From assembly GCF_000422765.1 (NCBI RefSeq), contig NZ_AUGR01000002.1, positions 1 to 64,000 of the forward strand: a stretch of 64,000 nt of DNA, in the 5' to 3' direction. The DNA is from Neptunomonas japonica DSM 18939 (GTDB taxonomy: Bacteria > Pseudomonadota > Gammaproteobacteria > Pseudomonadales > Balneatricaceae). Within the stretch, counting starts at the first letter, position 1, and each line of letters opens with the position of its first letter. The notes below the pieces were generated by a model. That model saw only the letters and a program-made list of their open reading frames with translations. It had not been told where the DNA came from and did not search any database. Made by a program: the position numbers and the translations under genes. Positions 28,016 through 36,030 of this stretch are shown in pieces.

Positions 28016-28711
28016 ATGTCTACTAGTAAACAAGTTCTAATTGTTGATGATGAAGCACCCATTCGTGAAATGATTGCTGTTGCTCTGGAAATGGCAGGGT
28101 ATGAATGCAGCGAAGCAGACAATGCACAAACAGCACATGCCATGATTGTTGACCAGCAACCTGACATGATTTTGCTCGATTGGATGATGCCCAACATGAG
28201 CGGCATCGAGCTAGCACGACGCCTGCGAAAGGATGAAACCACTGCCGACATTCCCATCATTATGCTGACAGCCAAAGGCGAAGAAGAAAATAAAATAAAA
28301 GGCTTAGAAGCTGGTGTTGATGATTACATCACTAAACCATTTTCTCCTCGTGAGCTAGTTGCTCGTCTAAAAGCAGTGTTAAGACGCGCCACTCCTAAAG
28401 GTATTGAAGACCCGGTCTCTGTTGACGGCTTAACACTTGATCCCGTGTCACATCGCGTCACATCGAATGAAAGCCCTATCGACCTTGGACCAACCGAGTT
28501 TCGCTTATTACAGTTCTTTATGACCCATCAAGATCGTGCATATTCACGAGGCCAGCTGCTGGATATGGTATGGGGTGGTAACGTTTATGTAGAAGAACGA
28601 ACGGTTGATGTGCATATTCGCCGCTTGCGTAAAGCGTTAGGTAATCAACATGATTATCTGGTACAAACCGTCAGAGGTACGGGTTATCGTTTCTCAACAA
28701 AAGTAGCTTAA
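28016..28711 (+). CDS. phoB: Phosphate response regulator PhoB
   Basis: OmpR-family activator of phosphate-starvation genes. The receiver (1-125) has the acidic pair D11-D12, phospho-acceptor D55 (LLDWMMP) and K107 (YITKPFSP); the C-terminal winged helix (about 135-229) has RGQLLDMVWG and the VDVHIRRLRKAL recognition helix. Length 231 matches E. coli PhoB. Preceded by its own Pho box and followed after 37 bp by phoR. Confidence 0.96.
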   Translation: MSTSKQVLIVDDEAPIREMIAVALEMAGYECSEADNAQTAHAMIVDQQPDMILLDWMMPNMSGIELARRLRKDETTADIPIIMLTAKGEEENKIKGLEAGVDDYITKPFSPRELVARLKAVLRRATPKGIEDPVSVDGLTLDPVSHRVTSNESPIDLGPTEFRLLQFFMTHQDRAYSRGQLLDMVWGGNVYVEERTVDVHIRRLRKALGNQHDYLVQTVRGTGYRFSTKVA

Positions 28712-28748
28712 TTAAAGCCGCTTAATACTACAGAGTTAAACGGATTTT

Positions 28749-30062
28749 ATGCAAAACTCGCCACATGCATCTTTCGGTAACCTTATTATTATTGCACTCA
28801 TATCTGCAACAATAGGGTTACTTATCGGATACCTGAGTTGGGGCTTAGTTATTGGCTTATCTATCTGGTGTGTTGTACAAATACGCCAGACAGAAAAGCT
28901 TAGAAACTGGCTACAACGCTCCGATACCGTACCGCCAGAAGCACAAGGGCCGTGGGGCGATATTTTTGATGATTTAGCACGTATTCAAAAGCGCCAACAA
29001 GGTAAAACCAAGCAGTTAAAAGATATCATTGTGCGTTTTCAGCAATCATCATCGGCTCTTGCTGATGCTTTTGTTATTATTGATCAGCATAATAATCTTG
29101 AGTGGTGGAATTTATCTGCAGACCGTTTGCTTGGCCTCAAAGCATCGGCTGACCGTGGTAAACCTGTCATTAACCTATTGCGTGACCCTCGCTTCATTCG
29201 CTATTTCCGCAAAGGTAATTATGAAGATCCACTGCAACTACCAAGCCCAGTGTTAAATGATACTGTTCTGCAATATCAGATTACAGAATTTGGTTTTGGC
29301 GACCGCCTTTTAGTCGCCCGAGATATCACACAGCTAGTCCGGCTTGAGCAAACAAGGCAGGATTTTGTCGCCAACGCCTCTCATGAATTACGTACTCCGC
29401 TCACCGTTATTCGCGGCTATTTAGAAACCTTCCTAGACCAAGAACTACCAAAGCCACTAACGCGTGCCATGAATCAAATGCAAATTCAGGCGAGCCGAAT
29501 GGAAAGTTTAGTCGCTGACTTACTCTTTTTATCACGCTTAGAAGCTAGCCAGCATATTCCAGATGAGAACCCAATACGTATTCAAGAAATGCTCAACGCT
29601 ATCCAACAAGATGCTCTTATTTTGGCGCGCTCACAAAATAAAGAACATGACATTACGCTAAACATAGACATGGAATATGACCTACTAGGCCAACCTCAAG
29701 AACTCCACAGCGTGTTCTCAAACCTAATATTTAATGCTGTCAGGTATTCACCACAAAAAGGCAAAGTCGATATCCAGTGGTGGATTGATCAGGAAGGCGG
29801 ACATTTTTCGGTACGGGATAATGGTTTAGGTATTGAGTCTATTCATTTGTCACGTCTGACCGAAAGGTTCTATCGTGTTGACGAGGGGCGCTCCTCTTCA
29901 ACAGGAGGAACAGGGCTAGGGCTAGCTATAGTCAAACATGCCTTACATCGACATGGAGCCAAACTGACTATTGACAGCCAGCTTGGCAAAGGCAGCTTAT
30001 TCAGCTGCCACTTTTCTCTCGATATGTTAGACAAAGTAAAGCCCTTAGATTCTATTGTCTAA
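28749..30062 (+). CDS. phoR: Phosphate regulon sensor kinase PhoR
   Basis: Membrane sensor kinase for PhoB. The 437-residue protein has hydrophobic N-terminal helices (about 9-40) with almost no periplasmic loop, a PAS domain (about 95-195), the HisKA site ASHELRTPL with H212, and a HATPase with N, G1 (DNGLGI) and G2 (GTGLGLAI) boxes. The lack of a sensor loop fits the idea that signal comes from Pst/PhoU. Confidence 0.95.
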   Translation: MQNSPHASFGNLIIIALISATIGLLIGYLSWGLVIGLSIWCVVQIRQTEKLRNWLQRSDTVPPEAQGPWGDIFDDLARIQKRQQGKTKQLKDIIVRFQQSSSALADAFVIIDQHNNLEWWNLSADRLLGLKASADRGKPVINLLRDPRFIRYFRKGNYEDPLQLPSPVLNDTVLQYQITEFGFGDRLLVARDITQLVRLEQTRQDFVANASHELRTPLTVIRGYLETFLDQELPKPLTRAMNQMQIQASRMESLVADLLFLSRLEASQHIPDENPIRIQEMLNAIQQDALILARSQNKEHDITLNIDMEYDLLGQPQELHSVFSNLIFNAVRYSPQKGKVDIQWWIDQEGGHFSVRDNGLGIESIHLSRLTERFYRVDEGRSSSTGGTGLGLAIVKHALHRHGAKLTIDSQLGKGSLFSCHFSLDMLDKVKPLDSIV

Positions 30063-30066
30063 GGGC
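30041..30066. terminator. Hairpin overlapping the phoR stop
   Basis: Perfect 9-bp stem GCCCTTAGA/TCTAAGGGC (30041-30049 with 30058-30066); the phoR TAA is in the 3' arm. The convergent cysZ gene ends at 30071, so it may serve both. Confidence 0.5.
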
Positions 30067-30070
30067 CTCC

Positions 30071-30817
30071 TTAATGACCCACATTTTGATTAGAGCAATG
30101 CTCTTCGCACCAAAATAATGTCGCACCAATAACAGCAGCCGGCATCATAATTAGATTCACCAGCGGTATCATCATGCCAATTTGAACAAGGGCGCCAAAG
30201 CTAAGTGATGTTAAGCGCCGTTCAGCCAACATAACCTTCATTTGTCTAAAGCTTACTTTATTGTTATCCATCGGATAATCGCAATACTGAATAGCCATCA
30301 TCCACGCACCAAACAAAAACCATAAGAAAGGAGCAATCACATTCACAACGGGAATAAAGCTAATGATCAGTAATAAAAGCAACCGTGGTAAATAATAAGC
30401 AACTTTCGATAGTTCACGCTGCAACGCACGAGGAACGGTAGCCAGCATCCCTTTCCAGCCTTCATCCTCCATAACGGCTCCACTACGCATCTTCTCAACC
30501 TTCTCTGATAGGAAACCATTAAAAGGTGCAGCTATCAGGTTAGCGACCATTGAGAAGCCGTAATACACCGTAATTAATACCAATACAGCAAACAGCGGCC
30601 ACAACAACCAATCAAGGAACGACATCCACTGCGGTAGTTGCCCCAGCCAATAATTAACCCAGCCATCAAATTCATTTATCAGCAACCAAATTGCACCGGA
30701 AAAGATAAATATGTTGATCAACATTGGTATCAATACAAATTGCCGAATGCCGGGTTCAGGTAACATACTGAACCCTCTGAGCAAATACCCTGCTCCTTTT
30801 ACCGGATTGCCTCGCAT
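30071..30817 (-). CDS. cysZ: Sulfate transporter CysZ
   Basis: CysZ is an inner-membrane sulfate uptake protein for cysteine synthesis. The 248-residue protein has the family opening GAGYLLRGFSMLPEPGIRQFVLIP, about four hydrophobic stretches, and the APFNGFLSEKVE motif in the middle. It converges with phoR. No cys genes are adjacent, so regulation by CysB cannot be judged. Confidence 0.92.
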   Translation of the reverse strand: MRGNPVKGAGYLLRGFSMLPEPGIRQFVLIPMLINIFIFSGAIWLLINEFDGWVNYWLGQLPQWMSFLDWLLWPLFAVLVLITVYYGFSMVANLIAAPFNGFLSEKVEKMRSGAVMEDEGWKGMLATVPRALQRELSKVAYYLPRLLLLLIISFIPVVNVIAPFLWFLFGAWMMAIQYCDYPMDNNKVSFRQMKVMLAERRLTSLSFGALVQIGMMIPLVNLIMMPAAVIGATLFWCEEHCSNQNVGH

Positions 30818-30831
30818 TTTCCCTCCTAATA

Positions 30832-31056
30832 TTAAACGATGAAATTAACCGCAAGACGTAAGACCAAACCAACGATCATCATCATGCCTGCACGGTTAAC
30901 CTTGAACTCTTTAGGGCTAAACTCAATGGTAGGCTGCCAGAACATCACTAAAGACTTAAAGTCTTTTGTTCTACCGGCATACATGGCCAGAGATACCAAA
31001 AAAACAATAAGACCACCCCAAAACAGTATTTGTTCAAGTAATACCAAAAAGTACAT
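30832..31056 (-). CDS. Small two-helix membrane protein
   Basis: A 74-residue protein not recognised. It has two hydrophobic helices (about 2-25 and 57-73) linked by a polar stretch with TKDFKSLVMFWQPTIEFSPKEFKVN. It lies 14 bp upstream of cysZ on the same strand and may be in its operon. Codon use is like the neighbours, so I think it is real. Confidence 0.6.
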   Translation of the reverse strand: MYFLVLLEQILFWGGLIVFLVSLAMYAGRTKDFKSLVMFWQPTIEFSPKEFKVNRAGMMMIVGLVLRLAVNFIV

Positions 31057-31195
31057 GTTTTCTCACTTATCAGCCGATTTTAAAACAGATAAGACTAACA
31101 GAATTGCTTTGTTCAGGCTGCAAAGATAACCTCTAATATTTTGAAAATAGCTAATCACTTAGACGAACTATTAAGGCCCACTCAGGAGAAAACCC

Positions 31196-32134
31196 ATGAA
31201 AGCGATCCGAATTCATACCTTCGGTGGACCCGAAGCATTAGTTTATGAAGAAGTACCAGAACCGCAGCTTAAAGCAGGAGAGGTTCTCGTTAAAAATCAT
31301 GCCGCTGGCGTTAACCCTATTGATTGGAAAACCTGCAGTGGCGGTGGTGCCGCGCCATTTATTGGCGACCTACCGTTTACGCCGGGCTGGGAGTTCTCAG
31401 GTACCGTCATTGCCTGTGGGGCCGATGTATCAGGTTTTACATCGGGAGATCACGTCTTTGGTTTTGTGAGGTTTCCTAGCGCAGCAGGGTGTTATGCCCA
31501 AGAAATTGCAGTGCCTTGTGATCAAATTAGTCTGCTACCCGCGCAGTGTAACCTAACAGAGTCTGCAGGACTTTCACTAGCAGGGCTTACTGCATGGCAA
31601 GCACTTTTCGATAAAGGACAGCTGCTCGCCAAGCAAAAGGTTCTGATTCTGGCAGCTGCAGGAGGTGTCGGCCACTTAGCGGTTCAACTCGCAAAATGGA
31701 AAGGCGCCACGGTTATAGGTACCGCATCACAGGCAAACCAATTATTCCTTACTCAACTAGGCTGTGATCAAGTCATTGATTACAACCAGCAGCATGTGAG
31801 TGATGCAGTACAAGATGTTGACTTAGTCATTGACGGTGTTGGCGGACAAACAGCGATAGAGGCTCTCGCCTGTCTGAAAGGGTCTGGCACAATGGTCACG
31901 CTTCCCTCGGTAACAAAAGATGAAGTTATCGCTGCAGGTAAAGAGCGAGGGCTCAATGTTTTGCCCCTGCGTGTTGAGCCAAATGCCGAGCAACTCCAAT
32001 CATTAGCTCAGCTTAATGCGAGCAAGCTATTACGTTTAAACGTTACAGCAACCTATCCTATAGAGAATACAGCTGACGCTTTTAAAGATATTGCATCCGG
32101 CCATACCCAAGGCAAGGTAATTCTTACTATATAA
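31196..32134 (+). CDS. Zinc-independent quinone oxidoreductase-like MDR protein
   Basis: A 312-residue medium-chain dehydrogenase/reductase of the NADPH:quinone oxidoreductase (QOR) group. An N-terminal GroES-like domain (ends about 115) is followed by a Rossmann domain with AAAGGVGHLAVQLAK. The structural zinc cysteines of alcohol dehydrogenases are absent. Substrate unknown. A CAGGAGA ribosome site precedes the ATG. It converges with the Roadblock gene. Confidence 0.87.
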   Translation: MKAIRIHTFGGPEALVYEEVPEPQLKAGEVLVKNHAAGVNPIDWKTCSGGGAAPFIGDLPFTPGWEFSGTVIACGADVSGFTSGDHVFGFVRFPSAAGCYAQEIAVPCDQISLLPAQCNLTESAGLSLAGLTAWQALFDKGQLLAKQKVLILAAAGGVGHLAVQLAKWKGATVIGTASQANQLFLTQLGCDQVIDYNQQHVSDAVQDVDLVIDGVGGQTAIEALACLKGSGTMVTLPSVTKDEVIAAGKERGLNVLPLRVEPNAEQLQSLAQLNASKLLRLNVTATYPIENTADAFKDIASGHTQGKVILTI

Positions 32135-32151
32135 ACCATAGCTAACAAGCC

Positions 32152-32182
32152 AAGGTCATAACTTTTAAAAATCTATGACCTT
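32152..32182. terminator. Convergent hairpin after the MDR gene
   Basis: Perfect 9-bp stem AAGGTCATA/TATGACCTT (32152-32160 with 32174-32182) overlapping the stop of the Roadblock gene at 32173. Weak T content. Confidence 0.4.
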
Positions 32183-32838
32183 ACGCTTTGTGCGTTAAAT
32201 GTACGCACCGTTTGAACTGCCATCTGTAAATAACGGCTTCTGTCTGCTTTATCTTCAATTTCAAACGCGAGTGCTTTAATAAGTTCAGCTATTTTGCTTC
32301 TCTTTACTCCGTGTGTCGCTTTCCAGTCAGCGTATGCATCATCAAATACAATTTCAGCCGCGGGCCCTATATGTTCAGCGAGACCTTCTTGTAAATTTCC
32401 CATAAGCCCTGTCAATTCAACTTCTACACGTCTTTGGCTTTCAGTGTTTATTGGCGCTGCATGAACAACAGGTGGCTCTACATTAGGGGGTATTAGCTGC
32501 TTTTTAATACGTCCCAATGAAGATCTCACGCTGGTATTAATCAATGCCAGGTTGACGTCTTTGTCAGTCAGCAACGCTAATACCGTTTCATCGGCGATGT
32601 AATAACCAATTAATAAACTCTCCTCCAACTCAATAAATATTTCTCGATGGCTGCAGCCCATACCTTCAACAGCCATAAACATTTGATAAACAACCCTACA
32701 AGCACCCATCAGGTTCTCTTCAAGCGTCTCTGGAAATGTTGAGGCCATCATTTCGTCAGTGCTCATCAAACAACTATGATGTATCCCACCTAAACGTTCA
32801 AAATCTTTTAGTATCTTCTCCATTTCAGTTAACTCCAC
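32173..32838 (-). CDS. Roadblock/LC7-like partner protein
   Basis: A 221-residue cytoplasmic protein. The first 115 residues (FERLGGIHHSCLMSTDEMMASTFPE, then a helix and IGYYIADETVLALLTDKDVNLALINTSV) have the alpha/beta order of Roadblock/LC7 domains, which act as scaffolds or GTPase-activating partners of small GTPases. The C-terminal half is helical and unrecognised. Its start overlaps the end of the GTPase gene by 10 bp, so the two are translationally coupled and probably form a pair like MglA-MglB. Role unknown. Confidence 0.72.
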   Translation of the reverse strand: MELTEMEKILKDFERLGGIHHSCLMSTDEMMASTFPETLEENLMGACRVVYQMFMAVEGMGCSHREIFIELEESLLIGYYIADETVLALLTDKDVNLALINTSVRSSLGRIKKQLIPPNVEPPVVHAAPINTESQRRVEVELTGLMGNLQEGLAEHIGPAAEIVFDDAYADWKATHGVKRSKIAELIKALAFEIEDKADRSRYLQMAVQTVRTFNAQSVRS

Positions 32839-33818
32839 TGCAACAAGTCATCGACTTGCTGTTTGAGTGTCCTAACAGAGACTCGGTTTGAAGACTGCAC
32901 CCCTAGGGCCTTTTCCCCCCCAATAAACACTGAAAGGTTGTCCTCTTTACTGCTCTTTATACAAATATTTTGAACGGAACCTAAACCAGAGGCTTCTTCA
33001 AAGACATTAACCACTCCAGCAACAAAGCCCACAAAGTCATTTACGTCTGTCGACTCAATAGAGGATGTAATAATCTCGCCCATATCATCCGTTAATACAG
33101 CCCCACGAACGCCTTTCAGATTCATCACATCATCAATAATTGAGTCTTTCATAACGACCTCCTCTCCCAGGTAATCCTGAATGGCAAAGTGGGCGTCATC
33201 CTGTGGCAATTCCACTTCTTCGAATAATGTTTCTTCTTCGCTACCCAGTGCCTGGCTAGCAAGCTCAGACCAACCATCAAAGGTAACTTTATCGCCCACC
33301 AGCTCTTTTACTAAGGGCAGTACACTGCTCGCTTTACGTGCATCAATAAAACGCACGGATGCTTCAATGCCCAGCTCTAACAGCGCTTTCTGATACTCAA
33401 GCAATCCTGGATCATCTCGTAAATCAGAACGAGTAACGCCTAAAATGACTTTTTTTCGAGCGATCAGTTCTGCAAATTCTTGCGAATAATATTTAAGATC
33501 ACGCATGGGATAATTACGTGTGTTATCCACTAAAAAGACAATACCAGCACAATCTGCTGCCAGATTATTGGCAAGTAATTCCCACATAAATTTGAAACGC
33601 GCTTGCCCCGGCGTACCGTAAAGCTGTACACCTTCGTTATCATTAAGTGTGAGGCATCCATAATCCATTGCTACAGTTGTCGTGGCCTTGCGTAACCCCG
33701 TCATATCAGAAGCTTTCGCTTCTGTTTCAAGATTATGATGGCCGTCACAAACCGCACGGATAGCCGACGTTTTACCGGCGCCTACAGGGCCAATAAAGAG
33801 TAACTTGTGATAATGCAT
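32829..33818 (-). CDS. Arf/MglA-like small GTPase fused to a Roadblock domain
   Basis: The N-terminal 190 residues are a Ras-like GTPase: G1 GPVGAGKTS (10-18), G3-like GTPGQ (68-72), G4-like TRSD (129-132). A linker rich in Asp/Glu leads to a C-terminal Roadblock/LC7 domain (about 222-329: IIDDVMNLKGVRGAVLTDDMGEII). In the MglA-MglB polarity switch these are two proteins; here the GTPase carries one Roadblock domain and the next gene supplies another. No membrane anchor. A role in polarity, motility or surface attachment is inference only. Confidence 0.8.
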   Translation of the reverse strand: MHYHKLLFIGPVGAGKTSAIRAVCDGHHNLETEAKASDMTGLRKATTTVAMDYGCLTLNDNEGVQLYGTPGQARFKFMWELLANNLAADCAGIVFLVDNTRNYPMRDLKYYSQEFAELIARKKVILGVTRSDLRDDPGLLEYQKALLELGIEASVRFIDARKASSVLPLVKELVGDKVTFDGWSELASQALGSEEETLFEEVELPQDDAHFAIQDYLGEEVVMKDSIIDDVMNLKGVRGAVLTDDMGEIITSSIESTDVNDFVGFVAGVVNVFEEASGLGSVQNICIKSSKEDNLSVFIGGEKALGVQSSNRVSVRTLKQQVDDLLQWS

Positions 33819-33993
33819 GCGTACCCAAAATTATTATTGTTATTACGCGATGGTGTCAGAGGAGTTCCTACCGACTACTTTTTGCTCAGCATTTAGTCTA
33901 AGCAGATATTAAAAATAGTCGATATAAGCAGATTATTGAAGTAACAGACTGTTGTTCTTGTGAGAATGACGAAAATAAATGACGAATTGCCTG

Positions 33994-34419
33994 TTATTGG
34001 CTACAAAAATATTTTTGCTGTTTCATTAAAAAACGACAACCCTCGCCTTTAATATTATTGTTCCAGCAATAATATTTGGCCCAAGCTTTATCATCTTCAG
34101 TCGGTGTTTCACGGTATTCAGGCACACCATCACAAAAGCCTTCACTTGCTTTTGCTTGGCTCAAGCATGCTTTCAAAAACACACCCTGATTAACCGTACA
34201 ACTAAACCCTAGGCACCCATCAAATTGTTGTAATGCAGTATCCAAACAGTTTTGTTGATCCGTTGCCTGACCATAAGCCTGACCGTCTTGCTTAAACTGT
34301 GCAGTAGTCACCGCCCTTTCCTGATTAAAGTCCGCCAGCCAGCTCTCTCTGTTTAACCAACCATAGATCGCAGCAACAACCAGTATCAACAACATGATTA
34401 AGAGTGATTTTTTGAACAT
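33994..34419 (-). CDS. Cysteine-rich membrane-anchored protein
   Basis: A 141-residue protein I cannot name. One N-terminal hydrophobic helix (about 5-22) is uncleaved-anchor-like, followed by a polar domain with eight cysteines (NCLD, GCLG, SCTV, ACLS, FCDG, YCWN, GCRF, FCSQ). The even number suggests disulfides formed in the periplasm, presumably by DsbA. It lies 23 bp after the 85-residue membrane protein gene in what looks like a three-gene unit starting with DUF416. Confidence 0.65.
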   Translation of the reverse strand: MFKKSLLIMLLILVVAAIYGWLNRESWLADFNQERAVTTAQFKQDGQAYGQATDQQNCLDTALQQFDGCLGFSCTVNQGVFLKACLSQAKASEGFCDGVPEYRETPTEDDKAWAKYYCWNNNIKGEGCRFLMKQQKYFCSQ

Positions 34420-34442
34420 AATATATTTTCTACATTCCGAAA

Positions 34443-34700
34443 TTAGCTGCGTTTATACAGACCGATAATACAAAAAAACAACCCGATAACAGAGAGCAGC
34501 ATGCCACCATTTACAAACTGGGGATGCCTTGCCATATAAGGAATGAAAGAATGATTATTCTCTTGATCACAAACGAGTAGCTCATAATTAAATGAACCAC
34601 CTAGGTCTAAGCAGTCACCGACGAGGGACTGCTCATACATGTAGCCCCCCATGAGCAATAAACAAGGGACTACCAGCAGTATTAATCCAATTCTGAGCAT
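34443..34700 (-). CDS. Small two-helix membrane protein
   Basis: An 85-residue protein with hydrophobic helices at both ends (about 2-20 and 64-82) and a polar middle containing two cysteines (GDCLDLGGSFNYELLVCDQ). Not recognised. Its start overlaps the DUF416 stop by one base, so it is translated with it. Confidence 0.65.
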   Translation of the reverse strand: MLRIGLILLVVPCLLLMGGYMYEQSLVGDCLDLGGSFNYELLVCDQENNHSFIPYMARHPQFVNGGMLLSVIGLFFCIIGLYKRS

Positions 34701-35308
34701 TAGGCGTCTTCGTCACTTATCCCAATATTACTAACACCCTGATTATGTGCTAGCTCACGTAACTCGCCTATAAAGGTTTTATCCAGCTGTTTAATCTTCA
34801 TTAAACGTTCAACCACTTCTTCCTGAAATTCATCTTCTTGAACCATCAAGTCATGATTGTTGATCAGACGAAGTATCTCTACATCTGACATCTGGTCATC
34901 GCCTTCAGATATTTCGATAAACATCGCGACGCATTCTCGAGAAACGCTCCCCACAGCGATCGCTTCATCAACATCCGCTTCCAAGATACATATCAGCGTT
35001 GAATACAAAGAGACAACGGCATCTAATGCCGGTGACGCACCATACATTTCATGCTCATCAAGATCGGGCATGTTGGCATCGACTCTATCTAGCTGCACCT
35101 CAAAATTCATTTTGGCACCGCCAGGTACCAGTGACTGCCACACACCGTCCAATACTGTTTCCAGCTGTTTCAGATCACCAAACTCAACTAGCTTATTAAA
35201 AAGCACAAAGTTCGGAAACTGACGCTCGGTTACTGCAACACAGTAAGCGGCCAATTTTTTATGATCCAGTGAGCGTAATTGCGCCTCTACGGGCAGTCTA
35301 TCAGTCAT
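34700..35308 (-). CDS. DUF416 (YjaG) family protein
   Basis: A 202-residue cytoplasmic helical protein matching the DUF416/YjaG family by the run of RQFPNFVLFNKLVEFGD, KMNFEVQLDRVDANMPDLDEHEMYGASPALDA and the C-terminal LRELAHNQGVSNIGI. E. coli YjaG has no firm function. First gene of the unit with the two small membrane proteins. Confidence 0.85.
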   Translation of the reverse strand: MTDRLPVEAQLRSLDHKKLAAYCVAVTERQFPNFVLFNKLVEFGDLKQLETVLDGVWQSLVPGGAKMNFEVQLDRVDANMPDLDEHEMYGASPALDAVVSLYSTLICILEADVDEAIAVGSVSRECVAMFIEISEGDDQMSDVEILRLINNHDLMVQEDEFQEEVVERLMKIKQLDKTFIGELRELAHNQGVSNIGISDEDA

Positions 35309-35478
35309 ATATAGATCTCTGCTTGGGTAAGTAACACCGCTATTGTAAGGGATTTAGAGGATTTTGCAGCCATCGAGTAGATAAACCGGTGGAATTACGG
35401 ATAAATATAGCGGATTTTTGTTGTTATACTTTTAAATAACACAACTTTAGAACCTATCTTGCTAATAAGAGAAGAATA

Positions 35479-36030
35479 ATGCAGAGCAATTTTCTTAGTC
35501 AGTTAGTCCGATTACTCGATGGTCTCAGCGAATGGACAGGGCGAACCGTATCTTGGTTAACCTTGTTTATGGTGATCGTCACGTTTGTAATCGTTGTTAT
35601 GCGCTACGTATTTAATGTAGGCAACATAGCCCTACAAGAATCAGTAGTTTACATGCACAGTTTTGTTTTCCTCTTAGGTGCAGCTTATACACTCAAACAT
35701 GATGGTCATGTGCGTGTAGATATATTCTATCGCCCGTTAAGTGAACGAGGTAAAGCCTGGATAAATATCTTTGGTATTTTATTACTCTTATTCCCTGTCG
35801 CCGGTTTTATCGCCTACATCTCATGGGAGTATGTAGCATCGTCATGGTCGCTTCTGGAAGGCTCTCAAGAATCCGGAGGTTTAGATTTTCGGTATATTCT
35901 CAAAACAGCATTAATCGCTATGCCTGTCTTAATTATCCTGCAAGGGATATCAGAGCTTTGCCGTTGCATTCTCGTGCTAACAGGCCAGGGGCACCTCCTT
36001 GAAGAAGATGTATCGGAGCACACAGTATGA
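35479..36030 (+). CDS. dctQ: TRAP transporter small permease DctQ
   Basis: Small membrane subunit of a tripartite ATP-independent periplasmic transporter. The 183-residue protein has four hydrophobic helices and the family's VVMRYVFN and DGHVRVDIFYR segments. Its stop overlaps the dctM start by 4 bp. A matching binding protein is not adjacent; the best candidate is the Tat-type DctP at 39096-40175 on the other strand. Confidence 0.9.
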   Translation: MQSNFLSQLVRLLDGLSEWTGRTVSWLTLFMVIVTFVIVVMRYVFNVGNIALQESVVYMHSFVFLLGAAYTLKHDGHVRVDIFYRPLSERGKAWINIFGILLLLFPVAGFIAYISWEYVASSWSLLEGSQESGGLDFRYILKTALIAMPVLIILQGISELCRCILVLTGQGHLLEEDVSEHTV

